From Micromonospora eburnea (lineage in GTDB: Bacteria > Actinomycetota > Actinomycetes > Mycobacteriales > Micromonosporaceae): DNA of 64,000 nucleotides. The position numbers and the translations under genes are program-made. The DNA lies in contig NZ_FMHY01000002.1 of the NCBI RefSeq assembly GCF_900090225.1, positions 558,001-622,000 on the forward strand, written 5' to 3'. The notes beneath the pieces are model-generated. The model was not told the DNA's origin, made no database searches, and saw only the letters and a list, made by a program, of their open reading frames with translations. Positions 41,783 through 49,273 of the stretch are shown piece after piece. Each line of letters opens with the position of its first letter. Position 1 is the first letter of the stretch.

Positions 41783-42219
41783 GGGGTGGCCTGCCAGCGT
41801 ACGGCGGTCTCGTCGGTCCACCGGCCGGTGGGACGGCCGCCCTGGATGTCGTACCAGCGGACCACGATGCGGACCTCCACCAGCGCGGGGGCGGCGGGGT
41901 GGCGCTCGGCGTACGCCTCGGCGACCCGGCGCAGCCGGGTCGGGTCGTCGACGTAGCGGCTCTGCTGGCCCTCGATCTCGGCGCGGCGGATCCCGGTGGC
42001 GTTCTGGTCCAGCGCGACCACCGCCCCGGTGCGGTCCACGCCCTCGACGCGGGTGTCCGGTGCGGGCGCGTCCGGCGGGTCGGAGGTCGAGTACATCCGG
42101 AACGGCCCGAACGGGAAGTCGTCGTCGGTGCCCCGCACGGTGCCGGCGAGAAGCAGCGCCAACCCGAGCACGGTGGCGCCCAGCCGAACCGCGCGTCCGC
42201 GGGTGGTCAAGGTCTCCAT
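41779..42219 (-). CDS. exported or membrane-anchored hypothetical protein coupled to HTTM
   Basis: 146 residues. The N-terminus TTRGRAVRLGATVLGLALLLAG splits into a basic start and one hydrophobic helix (~12-28), a signal peptide or anchor. After it comes DFPFGPFRMYSTSD, a motif seen in proteins encoded with HTTM genes, and an alpha-beta region with QSRYVDDPTRLRRVAEAYAE and VEVRIVVRWYDIQGG. The stop TGA overlaps the GTG of the HTTM gene. A subunit or substrate of the HTTM protein is likely; its chemistry is unknown. Confidence 0.78.
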   Translation of the reverse strand: METLTTRGRAVRLGATVLGLALLLAGTVRGTDDDFPFGPFRMYSTSDPPDAPAPDTRVEGVDRTGAVVALDQNATGIRRAEIEGQQSRYVDDPTRLRRVAEAYAERHPAAPALVEVRIVVRWYDIQGGRPTGRWTDETAVRWQATP

Positions 42220-42331
42220 CGGCTGGTCACGATACGCGATGAGGGGCCGGGAGGTGTCCGTCCGTCGTCCAGTTCGCGTCGGCCGTGTGGCCCGCCGGGC
42301 GGTCGGCGCGGCGGCCCCGGTGGAGACGACA

Positions 42332-42364
42332 CCGGCCGGGACCCGTGTCGCGGGTCCCGGCCGG
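42332..42364. terminator. hairpin terminator of trxA
   Basis: Perfect 14-bp arms CCGGCCGGGACCCG and CGGGTCCCGGCCGG with a 5-nt loop, 21 bp after the trxA stop on the minus strand. Confidence 0.75.
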
Positions 42365-42385
42365 CGTCAGCGTCTCTGGTGCGGG

Positions 42386-42754
42386 TCAGTGCTTGTGGCC
42401 CTGCGCGGCCATCTGCTTACGGACCTCGTCCATGTCCAGCTTCTCGACCTGCTCGATGAGGTTCTCCAGCGCGGACTCGGGCAGGGCGCCGGGCTGCGCG
42501 AAGACGATGACGCCGTCCTTGATCGCCATCACCGTGGGGATCGAGCTGATATTGAACCTGGCCCCCAGCTCCTGCTGCGCCTCCGTGTCGACCTTGCCGA
42601 AGACGATGTCCGGGTGCTTCTCGGACGAGCGCTCGTAGACCGGGGCGAAGCGCTTGCACGGGCCACACCAGTCGGCCCAGAAGTCGAGCAGGACGATGCC
42701 GTCGCGCTCGGTCACCTCTTCGAAGTTGGCCGTGGTCAGCTCAACCGTTGCCAT
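42386..42754 (-). CDS. trxA: thioredoxin
   Basis: 122 residues with the active site FWADWCGPCKRFAP (Cys30 and Cys33), the cis-Pro in ISSIPTVMAIKDG and the thioredoxin fold throughout. It reduces protein disulfides using electrons from thioredoxin reductase, which is not encoded here. GGAGAG lies 5 nt before the ATG. A sigma-R-type promoter (GGGAAT-N18-GTT) lies just upstream, so it is very probably induced by disulfide stress. A strong hairpin ends the transcript. Confidence 0.95.
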   Translation of the reverse strand: MATVELTTANFEEVTERDGIVLLDFWADWCGPCKRFAPVYERSSEKHPDIVFGKVDTEAQQELGARFNISSIPTVMAIKDGVIVFAQPGALPESALENLIEQVEKLDMDEVRKQMAAQGHKH

Positions 42755-43300
42755 TGCACTCTCCGATCAGCGCGGATTGCCTACGACCCGTGGAACCAGG
42801 CTTGATGCCCTTTAATTCCCGTGACGTACGCGACGAAACGCTGCGCAGCACGACGGTCACGCTGCGACCCATCGAGGGTAATCTGTCCGACCCGTCATGT
42901 GAAACGCAAGTGCAGGACGCATTTGCGTGACCGCACGTGATGGGAGCGTTTCCAGGGAGATCACCGTGCGTGCGCGCTACGGAGCGGTAATTTGACGGCT
43001 GACAAGGAGCTATCCGGGCTGTAGAGATCGCTTTAGGGGTGACCCCTAGTCACTGAGCGTGTTGTTACAAAAAGGTAAATGTGACGCCCGTCTCTGTTGG
43101 CGCGGCCTTGTCGTACGGCAGAATCTGTCACATCAGAGCGTGGGCGGCGGGTGCCGGGGAGGGCCCCGCCGCTCATTGCGTCTCCACCCGGATCGGTCCG
43201 GGTGTGACATTTCCTCGCCCAGAGCGCCCCTGCCGCCACCTTAACCGGCGGTAAGGCATGCTGTGCCGAACTCCATCGCCACCCGTCGAAGGGGACAAGG
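42755..43300. other. long intergenic region between trxA and maoC genes
   Basis: About 546 bp, AT-richer than the genes, with no convincing gene. It holds the trxA sigma-R promoter (42794-42820) and a possible housekeeping promoter, CTGACA-N17-TAGAGA at 42999-43027 (plus), some 275 bp before maoC. An inverted repeat GTGACCCCTAGTCAC lies at 43037-43051, and two tandem hairpins at ~43143-43175 and 43185-43204 suggest a structured leader. No known riboswitch was recognised. Confidence 0.5.
42794..42820 (-). promoter_or_regulatory. sigma-R (SigR)-type promoter of trxA
   Basis: On the minus strand GGGAAT (42820-42815) is followed by exactly 18 bases and GTT (42796-42794). This matches the published Streptomyces SigR consensus GGAAT-N18-GTT. 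The -10 element is ~40 bp before the ATG. Thioredoxin genes are known SigR targets in Streptomyces coelicolor. Confidence 0.8.
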
Positions 43301-43816
43301 ATGCAGTTCGGCCGCTACTACGAGGAGTTCGAGGTCGGCGCGGTCTACCGGCACTGGCCGGGCAAGACGGTCACCGAGTACGACGACCACCTCTTCTGCC
43401 TGCTGACCATGAACCACCACCCGCTGCACATGGACGCCCACTACGCCGGGTCGGCGACCCAGTTCAAGCGCAACGTGGTGGTCGGCAACTACATCTACTC
43501 GCTGCTCCTGGGCATGTCGGTGCCGGACGTCAGCGGCAAGGCGATCGCCAACCTGGAGGTCGAGTCCCTGCGGCACGTCGCCCCCACCTTCCACGGCGAC
43601 ACCATCTACGGCGAGACGACGGTGCTGGACAAGCGGGAGTCCTCCTCGAAGTCGGACCGCGGTGTGGTGGCCGTGGAGACCCGGGGCTACAACCAGGACG
43701 GCACCCTGGTCTGCGTCTTCCGCCGCAAGGTGATGGTGCCCAAGAAGGAGTACGCGGCCGCGGCCGTGCCCGAGGGGGTCGACCCGGAGCGGCCCAGCTT
43801 CCCTGAGCCGCGCTGA
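43301..43816 (+). CDS. MaoC-family dehydratase (mesaconyl-CoA hydratase-like)
   Basis: 171 residues of the single hot-dog hydratase type. YYEEFEVGAVYRHWPGKTVT and DDHLFCLLTMNHHPLHMDAH (with Asp and His near the start of the hydratase 2 motif) are followed by FKRNVVVGNYIYSLLLG and LRHVAPTFHGDTIYGET. HPLHMDAHYA resembles mesaconyl-CoA and beta-methylmalyl-CoA hydratases that act with CitE-like lyases. GGGGACAAGG precedes the ATG. It may work with the lyase (31857) and dehydrogenase (35129) of this window. Confidence 0.9.
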   Translation: MQFGRYYEEFEVGAVYRHWPGKTVTEYDDHLFCLLTMNHHPLHMDAHYAGSATQFKRNVVVGNYIYSLLLGMSVPDVSGKAIANLEVESLRHVAPTFHGDTIYGETTVLDKRESSSKSDRGVVAVETRGYNQDGTLVCVFRRKVMVPKKEYAAAAVPEGVDPERPSFPEPR

Positions 43817-43830
43817 CCCGACGTACGACG

Positions 43831-43866
43831 CGGGCCCCTGCCGATCCGCGCGGAAGGGGCCCGTTT
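43831..43866 (+). terminator. terminator after maoC
   Basis: CGGGCCCCT (43831-43839) and AGGGGCCCG (43855-43863) form a perfect 9-bp stem followed by TTT. Confidence 0.65.
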
Positions 43867-43905
43867 CCCGTTTCGGGGCATATGCTGACGCCGGAGGTCC
43901 CCCCG

Positions 43906-43989
43906 ATGAGCGAGCGCCGGCGAGCGAGTCATCAGCACAGCGCTGGTGAGCCTCATGAGGGCGTCGAGCGAAGCGAGGCGACGGCATGA
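43906..43989 (+). CDS. 27-codon mini-ORF of the MSER type, coupled to the 43986 gene
   Basis: ATG at 43906 with GGAGG 8 nt upstream; the product starts MSERRRASHQHSAGEPHEG and ends RSEATA. Its TGA (43987-43989) overlaps the ATG of the next gene as ATGA. It has exactly the same length (27 codons) and overlap as the two mini-ORFs before the DUF4190 gene at 34379, and the DNA aligns with them over ~80 bp. A translational-coupling leader is inferred. Confidence 0.5.
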   Translation: MSERRRASHQHSAGEPHEGVERSEATA

Positions 43990-44477
43990 GTCACTCCGTC
44001 GCCGGAGAGCCGCCCGCCGCCGGGCGTCGTCGTACCGCGCTGCCGACCACCGGCGTCTACTCCGCGGCGGAGTGGGACCTGTTGACCGATCTCCCGGGTC
44101 GGGTTCTCGTCGCCGCCGCCTCGCCGGGGCCCGGCCGCCCGCCCCGGGGGGTGGCCGCCGGGCTCGCCGGCCTGGACGCCGTCGCGGCCGGCCGGGGGTT
44201 CGACAGCGACCTGGTCCGAGCCGTGGTCTCCGCGATCTACGCCCGGCACGACGGCGCCACCGAGCGGGATGACCAGCTCACCGACATGGTCGACCTGCTC
44301 GCCGCCTGCCGGGCCACGGTGCGCGTGCTCCGGCGCCGCGCCGACCCGGCCGACTCGGCGGCCTACCGGCAGTGGGTGGAATCGGTCGCGGCCCGGGTCT
44401 GCCGGGTCGGCGACGGGGCCAGCCCCGCCGACCGGCGTTTCCTCGACCGGCTCGGCGGCGCGTTGGACCTGCGCTGA
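43986..44477 (+). CDS. conserved hypothetical protein
   Basis: 163 residues from an ATG that overlaps the stop of the upstream mini-ORF. The product has no signal or membrane helix. It is helical: TTGVYSAAEWDLLTDLPGRV, LVRAVVSAIYARHDGATERD, MVDLLAACRATVRVLRRRAD and FLDRLGGALDLR. The pattern may be a small four-helix bundle. No function or family is recognised. It is followed by a TrmH-like RNA methyltransferase gene. Confidence 0.78.
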   Translation: MSHSVAGEPPAAGRRRTALPTTGVYSAAEWDLLTDLPGRVLVAAASPGPGRPPRGVAAGLAGLDAVAAGRGFDSDLVRAVVSAIYARHDGATERDDQLTDMVDLLAACRATVRVLRRRADPADSAAYRQWVESVAARVCRVGDGASPADRRFLDRLGGALDLR

Positions 44478-44558
44478 CAGGAGCGCCGGAGCACCGGCCG
44501 CCACGCCGGCCGAACCCGCCGCGTGGATGCCGGATCGGGGCCGTACGCTCTGACAACC

Positions 44559-45182
44559 GTGACCGACGACCAGCTCGACGTGGGTGTGGGGCCGTGGCCC
44601 GGCGACCCGCCGGACGATCCACGGTACGACCCGGAGCTGCTCGCCGAGGGCGACCGGCGCAACGTGGTGGACCGCTACCGCTACTGGCGGCAGGAGGCCG
44701 TGGTGGCCGACCTGGACCGGCGCCGGCACGACTTCCACGTGGCCATCGAAAACTGGCAGCACGACTTCAACATCGGCACGGTGGTCCGCAACGCCAACGC
44801 CTTCCTCGCCGCGGAGGTGCACATCGTCGGGCGGCGGCGGTGGAACCGGCGTGGAGCCATGGTGACCGACCGCTACCAGCACGTCCGGCACCATCCCACG
44901 ATCGAGGAGTTCGTCGCCTGGGCGGCGGCGGAGCGGTTGCCGGTGGTCGGCATCGACAACCTGCCCGGCTCGAAGCCGCTGGAGACGAGCGTCCTCCCCC
45001 GGCGCTGCGTCCTCCTCTTCGGCCAGGAGGGGCCGGGGCTGTCCGACATGGCCCGAGCCGCCTGCGACCAGCTCTTCTCCATCGCCCAGTACGGCTCGAC
45101 CCGGTCGATCAACGCCGGGGTGGCCAGCGGCATCGCCATGCACGCCTGGATCCGCGCCTACGCCGGGCCGCCGCCGGACTGA
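44559..45182 (+). CDS. SPOUT-family (TrmH-like) tRNA/rRNA methyltransferase
   Basis: 207 residues from the GTG at 44559. SPOUT motifs are FNIGTVVRNANAFLAAEVHI (motif 1), RRCVLLFGQEGPGLSDMARA (motif 2) and TRSINAGVASGIAMHAWIRA (motif 3), which together build the trefoil-knot SAM site. Arg in VVRNAN and Asn in INAG are conserved catalytic or binding residues. The N-terminus carries an acidic ~70-residue extension. The likely activity is ribose 2'-O methylation; the target nucleotide is unknown. Confidence 0.9.
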   Translation: MTDDQLDVGVGPWPGDPPDDPRYDPELLAEGDRRNVVDRYRYWRQEAVVADLDRRRHDFHVAIENWQHDFNIGTVVRNANAFLAAEVHIVGRRRWNRRGAMVTDRYQHVRHHPTIEEFVAWAAAERLPVVGIDNLPGSKPLETSVLPRRCVLLFGQEGPGLSDMARAACDQLFSIAQYGSTRSINAGVASGIAMHAWIRAYAGPPPD

Positions 45183-45257
45183 CGCCATCCGCCCGATCCG
45201 CCGGCTCCGCTTGACGCCCCGCCGGACCGGGGTGACGGTGGGGAGGTGAGTCTCGCG

Positions 45258-45944
45258 ATGAGTTGCCCGCGGTGCGGTGGGTCGGTCCGCGGGCCGGACC
45301 TGATGCACGGTGAGTCGCGGTGCCTGCGTTGCGGTCCGGTGCCACCGCTGCACGTGCCCGAGCACATCGGTGCCGAGATCCTGGCCAGCGTCGTCGAGCG
45401 GGTGGCCGCCGACGCCGGTCCGGCCGGCCGGCCGGGCGTACCGCTGTGGTGCCCGTGGCCGCTGCCCACCGGGTGGACGCTGAGCGGGGTGGCCTGGGCC
45501 GGGGACGATCCGGGCGGGGTGCGCGCCACCGCGGTGGCCTGCGCCGGTCCGGCTCCGCTCGACGGCGGACCGGCCGACCTTCTCTTCGTGGCCGAGGAGC
45601 CGGGCGTCGGGCTGGGCTCCCGGTTCGCCGGGCTACCCGGTCCCGACCCGGGGCCGCAGGTCGCGGAGGCTCTGGCGGAGCCCGGCCCAGGCCATCCGGA
45701 GCGGGTGCCGCGCGCGAAGATCCGGGTCGGCGGCCACCCGACTCCACTGTGGCTCGTCAACTCCCCGACTGATCGAAGCGCGTACGCCGGCGAGGCTCGG
45801 GGAATGTGGCTTCATGCGATAGCCTGGCCGGCGAGTGCGGGTCACCTCCTCGCGGAAGAAGTCGTGCTGCACGACCTCACTGAGTGGACTCCGCCCGAAC
45901 TCGTGTACGGCGCACCATCTCCGTACCTGCACGGACGGGCCTGA
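45258..45944 (+). CDS. DUF6758-type hypothetical protein with zinc-ribbon-like N-terminus
   Basis: 228 residues from the ATG at 45258 (MSCPRCGGSVRGPD), 11 nt after GGGAGG; a GTG at 45246 is possible. The CPRCGG and CLRCGPV pairs form a zinc-ribbon-like start. GWTLSGVAWAGDDPGGVRAT, LLFVAEEPGVGLGSRFAG and GHPTPLWLVNSPTDRSAYAG follow, consistent with a conserved actinobacterial family. GHLLAEEVVLHDLTEW near the end is also conserved-looking. Function is unknown. Confidence 0.82.
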   Translation: MSCPRCGGSVRGPDLMHGESRCLRCGPVPPLHVPEHIGAEILASVVERVAADAGPAGRPGVPLWCPWPLPTGWTLSGVAWAGDDPGGVRATAVACAGPAPLDGGPADLLFVAEEPGVGLGSRFAGLPGPDPGPQVAEALAEPGPGHPERVPRAKIRVGGHPTPLWLVNSPTDRSAYAGEARGMWLHAIAWPASAGHLLAEEVVLHDLTEWTPPELVYGAPSPYLHGRA

Positions 45945-46064
45945 CCGGCCGGCACCGGCGGTAGGAGAAAGAACACGGATATTCACTGTACGACAGCATG
46001 CTGATACTCTGGGTGCCACTGCGGTAAAACGCACCCGGTGCCGCGCGCGAGAGGATGGCCCGCC

Positions 46065-46223
46065 ATGGTCAAGAAGGTCCTCACCTGGGCCGGCATCGCA
46101 TTCTTGATCTTCTTTGTCGCCTACCGGCCGAACTCCGCCGCTGACGTCTTCAAGTCTCTCGGCGGCGGCATCATGGACATCGCCCAGGGGTTCGGCGACT
46201 TCTTCACCAGCCTGGTCGCCTAG
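46065..46223 (+). CDS. small single-helix membrane protein
   Basis: 52 residues: MVKKVLTWAGIAFLIFFVAY gives one membrane helix, then RPNSAADVFKSLGGGIMDIA and an amphipathic end FGDFFTSLVA. GAGAGGA lies 9 nt before the ATG. It is followed after 6 bp by the PH-domain gene, so both are one operon, and such small proteins are commonly next to bPH genes in actinobacteria. Function is unknown. Confidence 0.8.
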   Translation: MVKKVLTWAGIAFLIFFVAYRPNSAADVFKSLGGGIMDIAQGFGDFFTSLVA

Positions 46224-46229
46224 CCACCG

Positions 46230-47084
46230 ATGGGAAGCCCCGCCGGTCCGCCCTTCGACCCTGACGATCCCGACCGCGAGCGCCGGGAGCGCGACACCGA
46301 GCCGATCCCCCGGATCGACCCGGACGATGCCGGCTACGGCGGTGGCCCGTCCTTTTCGGACGACGCCGGCTATGGCGACGTGCCGGGATTCGCCGGCGAG
46401 GGTCAACCCGGGCGGGCCTGGATCCGCGACCCGGAGGGCGGCTACCAGCCGCCGCAGATCTCCGAGGAGGAGCTGTCCGGGCTGCGGGTCGACGCCTCCG
46501 GCATGGCTCCCCGTCGGGTGCTGCCGCTGGAGGACGAGCCCAGCTCGCTGGTGGCCCGCTATCTCTTCCCCACCGAGCGCTACCGGGGTGAGTGGAAGCG
46601 GCACTGGATCCACCTCTCCACGCCGATCATCATCGGCGTGGCAGCCACCTTCGTCCTCGGCTACCTCTCCGGCTTCCTCGCCGGGCGCAACGTCGGGGCG
46701 CTGACCACCGTCGCGGTGCTGCTCTGGTTCGCCGTGATGGGCTGGGTCGCCTGGCGGGTCGCGGACTGGTGGTACGACCGCTTCATCCTCACCAACAAAC
46801 GGGTGATGGTGGTCAACGGCATCATCACCCGGAAGGTGGCGATGATGCCGCTGGCTCGGGTCACCGACATGAAGTACGAGCAGACCCCGGCCGGGCGGGC
46901 GCTCAACTACGGCACCTTCGTGCTGGAGTCCGCCGGCCAGGACCAGGCCCTCCGCGAGATCAAGAACCTGCCCAACCCGAACGAGCTCTACCTGCGCGTC
47001 GTCGAAGAGATGTACGAGCCGCAGGCGGTCGAGGCCCGGTTGGGCAAGGAGGCGGACGAGGCCAAGGCGGACGACGGGGCCTGA
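46230..47084 (+). CDS. bacterial PH-domain (YdbS/YdbT-like) membrane protein
   Basis: 284 residues. A Pro/Asp/Gly-rich N-terminus (~1-105) is followed by two membrane helices, HLSTPIIIGVAATFVLGYLS and VAVLLWFAVMGWVAWRVADW. The bPH2 domain comes next (~175-255): DRFILTNKRVMVVNGIITRK, MMPLARVTDMKYEQTPAGRA and GTFVLESAGQDQALREIKNL are its hallmarks. The likely role is in envelope or membrane-stress homeostasis; no partner is certain. It shares an operon with a 52-residue membrane protein. Confidence 0.88.
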   Translation: MGSPAGPPFDPDDPDRERRERDTEPIPRIDPDDAGYGGGPSFSDDAGYGDVPGFAGEGQPGRAWIRDPEGGYQPPQISEEELSGLRVDASGMAPRRVLPLEDEPSSLVARYLFPTERYRGEWKRHWIHLSTPIIIGVAATFVLGYLSGFLAGRNVGALTTVAVLLWFAVMGWVAWRVADWWYDRFILTNKRVMVVNGIITRKVAMMPLARVTDMKYEQTPAGRALNYGTFVLESAGQDQALREIKNLPNPNELYLRVVEEMYEPQAVEARLGKEADEAKADDGA

Positions 47085-47187
47085 AGCTTTTCGTCCGAAC
47101 ATCGGATGAACTGCGCACCAATCGCCGTCGACCCGACCCGCCCGGACGTGGCAGCCTGCCATGCAGGACGGGGTGCGGAGGTGAGCG

Positions 47188-47859
47188 GTGGCGAGCAGGG
47201 ACCCGCTGGAGGAGGAGTTCCGCGAGTTCGTCGCGGCCCGGTCCAGCGCACTGCTGCGTACCGCGTATCTGCTGGCCGGCGACTGGGCGACGGCCGAGGA
47301 CCTGCTCCAGACGGCGCTGACCAAGACGTACCTGGCCTGGAAGCGGCTCGGCGGGATCGAGGCCATCGAGCCGTACGCCCGCCGGGTCATGGTCAACACC
47401 TCGACGAGTTGGTGGCGGCGTCGCTGGCACGGTGAACGCCCGACCGAGGTGCTGCCCGAGCGGGCCGGCGTCGACGAGATCGAGCAGCAGCTCGACCGGG
47501 ACGCCCTCTGGCGGCACCTTCAGGCCCTTCCGGCCCGGCAGCGGGCCGTACTGGTCCTCCGGTTCTACGAGGACCTGTCCGAGGCGCAGACCGCCGCCCT
47601 GCTGGAGATCTCCCCGGGCACCGTGAAGAGTCAGACCTCGCGAGCGCTGAACACACTGCGCCGCCGGCTGGGCTCCGCGGCAGCCCTCGGTCTGCCGGCC
47701 GAGCCGGAGGCGACGCCGGCACCCGCGCCGCGTACGCCGTCGACGCCCCGCGCCGTGCCGCCGCCCGCCGTGCGCCCGCCGGTGGTCCGGCCGGCCCCAC
47801 TACCCACCGGCCCGGCCATCGCCCGCCCCGCCACCAGCGTGCCGGTGGAGACCCGATGA
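47188..47859 (+). CDS. ECF sigma factor, SigE/SACE family
   Basis: 223 residues from a GTG with GGAGG 6 nt upstream. Region 2 is FVAARSSALLRTAYLLAGDW and EDLLQTALTKTYLAWKRL; region 4 is LPARQRAVLVLRFYEDLSEA and LLEISPGTVKSQTSRALNTL. A Pro-rich tail (~170-223) follows, typical of the Streptomyces SigE-type group of unclear targets. The stop TGA overlaps the ATG of a 32-codon ORF that in turn overlaps the next gene's ATG, so all three are probably translationally coupled. The partner is the likely anti-sigma or membrane regulator. Confidence 0.9.
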   Translation: MASRDPLEEEFREFVAARSSALLRTAYLLAGDWATAEDLLQTALTKTYLAWKRLGGIEAIEPYARRVMVNTSTSWWRRRWHGERPTEVLPERAGVDEIEQQLDRDALWRHLQALPARQRAVLVLRFYEDLSEAQTAALLEISPGTVKSQTSRALNTLRRRLGSAAALGLPAEPEATPAPAPRTPSTPRAVPPPAVRPPVVRPAPLPTGPAIARPATSVPVETR

Positions 47860-47954
47860 GAGAGCGGATCATCGGTTCCGTGTGTTGGTGGCTCAACCGT
47901 TCGGCCGAGCAGCGAGGTGGCCCCATGAGTGAGCGCGGCGAGGTCGCGCCATGA
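47856..47954 (+). CDS. 32-codon mini-ORF bridging the sigma factor and its partner
   Basis: ATG at 47856 overlaps the sigma-factor stop (ATGA), and the TGA at 47952-47954 overlaps the ATG of the next gene (ATGA). The product begins MRERIIGSVCWWLNRSAEQ and contains MSERGEV near its end. It shares the start pattern M(S/R)ER and the double-overlap design of the mini-ORFs at 34789, 34869 and 43906. A coupling leader is inferred. Confidence 0.5.
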   Translation: MRERIIGSVCWWLNRSAEQRGGPMSERGEVAP

Positions 47955-49219
47955 CCCGTCCGTCCAACTCCTGTGACAACCAGACGGGGGGCCTGGAGCG
48001 TCCATTTCCCGTGACCGACGACGAGTTGGAGCGGGCGCTGCGGGACACCTTCGCCCGCCAGGTCGCCGCGCCGCGACCGCTCGCCGCCGACCCGGCCGGC
48101 GTGGCCGTCCGCCGGGCCCGCCGCAGCGGCCATCGCCGTACGCTGGCCGGGCTCGCCCTGGCCGGGGTGGCCACGGTGCTGGTCAGCACCGGCATGGCCC
48201 CGTTCGGCACATCGGCCGGCCGTGAGGGCCCGCCCACCGTGGTCCTCGGCGACCCGCGCGGATTCTCGCCTTCTCCGCTCACCACCGAGTCCACCGTCGA
48301 GCCCCCCACGGCCGGCCCGGTCCGCCCCGAACTCGACATGATCGTGGGCTCCTGGCTCTACACGAACGGTGGCGAACGACGGGAGCTGACCGGGGTGAGC
48401 GCCGTCGATCAGGCGCAGCGCGTCTCCGACGACGGGGGCTGGCTGCTCACCTCGTCGGTCACCGCGGCCGGCCGTACCCTCTGGTGGGTCCCGCAGAAGG
48501 GCGGGGCGCCGCAGGTCCTGCTCGCCGGCGCGGACGAGGTCGCGGTCGCCGCGGACGGACGTCGGGTCGCCTGGCGCGACGGCCCGCAGCTCTTCGTCGC
48601 CGGCATGGTCGCCGGGCACTTCTTCACGACCACCCAGACGGCGGCCCCGGCGGGGGCCGTGCCGGTCGGGTTCGCCGGCGACGCGGTGCTGGTCCGGCAG
48701 CCCGACCGGGGCGGGTTCCGGGTCTGGCGCGCGCCGTTCGACGGCCGGCTGGGCACCGCGAACCGCGACGTCCTCAACGTGTACGGGGTGCTGCCCGACG
48801 GCCGGGTGGTCGGCCAGGTCTCGGCCGGCACGCCCCGGCGGCCCTGTCTGGCCCTGCTCGACCCGGCCCGGGATCTCGCCCCGGTCCGGACCGGCTGCGG
48901 CCTGGACCTCGCCACCGACGGCCATGGCGAGGTCTCCATCGACGGCCGGTGGCTGCTGGTCAACGCCGCGCGGAACGACGCGCTCCTCGTCGACCTGAAC
49001 ACGTTCGGCCCCGGCGTGTCGGCCCGGCCCGCCGGGCCGACGGTGGTCGGGGCGGTGAGGTGGGCCCGGTCGGGCGGTGCCCTGCACGTCGACGCCACCG
49101 GAGGGCTGGTCCGGGTCCGCCCCGAGCAGGTGGCGGCCGGCGAGCAGCCGACCGCCACGCCGGTCGACGGCGTGGCCCCCGGTGACCGGCCGGTCGTGGT
49201 GGCAGACCCCCGCCCCTGA
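47951..49219 (+). CDS. membrane-anchored beta-propeller-like protein, likely sigma-factor regulator
   Basis: 422 residues. The N-terminal cytosolic part (~1-65) has TDDELERALRDTFARQVAAP, resembling short anti-sigma segments. One helix follows at ~68-88 (LAGLALAGVATVLVSTGMAP). The outer part (~120-420) has repeats such as DQAQRVSDDGGWLLTSSVTA, ADEVAVAADGRRVAWRDGPQ and DGRVVGQVSAG, consistent with a WD40/beta-propeller. Translation is coupled to the upstream sigma factor through a mini-ORF, which supports a signal-sensing anti-sigma role; direct evidence is lacking. Confidence 0.8.
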   Translation: MTRPSNSCDNQTGGLERPFPVTDDELERALRDTFARQVAAPRPLAADPAGVAVRRARRSGHRRTLAGLALAGVATVLVSTGMAPFGTSAGREGPPTVVLGDPRGFSPSPLTTESTVEPPTAGPVRPELDMIVGSWLYTNGGERRELTGVSAVDQAQRVSDDGGWLLTSSVTAAGRTLWWVPQKGGAPQVLLAGADEVAVAADGRRVAWRDGPQLFVAGMVAGHFFTTTQTAAPAGAVPVGFAGDAVLVRQPDRGGFRVWRAPFDGRLGTANRDVLNVYGVLPDGRVVGQVSAGTPRRPCLALLDPARDLAPVRTGCGLDLATDGHGEVSIDGRWLLVNAARNDALLVDLNTFGPGVSARPAGPTVVGAVRWARSGGALHVDATGGLVRVRPEQVAAGEQPTATPVDGVAPGDRPVVVADPRP

Positions 49220-49273
49220 GCCGGCGCCCGCTCGGGCGGCCGGCCGGGGCAGCCGGGCGGTAGCGTCGGTGGG

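Noticed and set aside
43069..43092. GlnR-like box GTTAC-N6-GTAAA
   Set aside because: Only half of the consensus matches and no nitrogen gene is adjacent.
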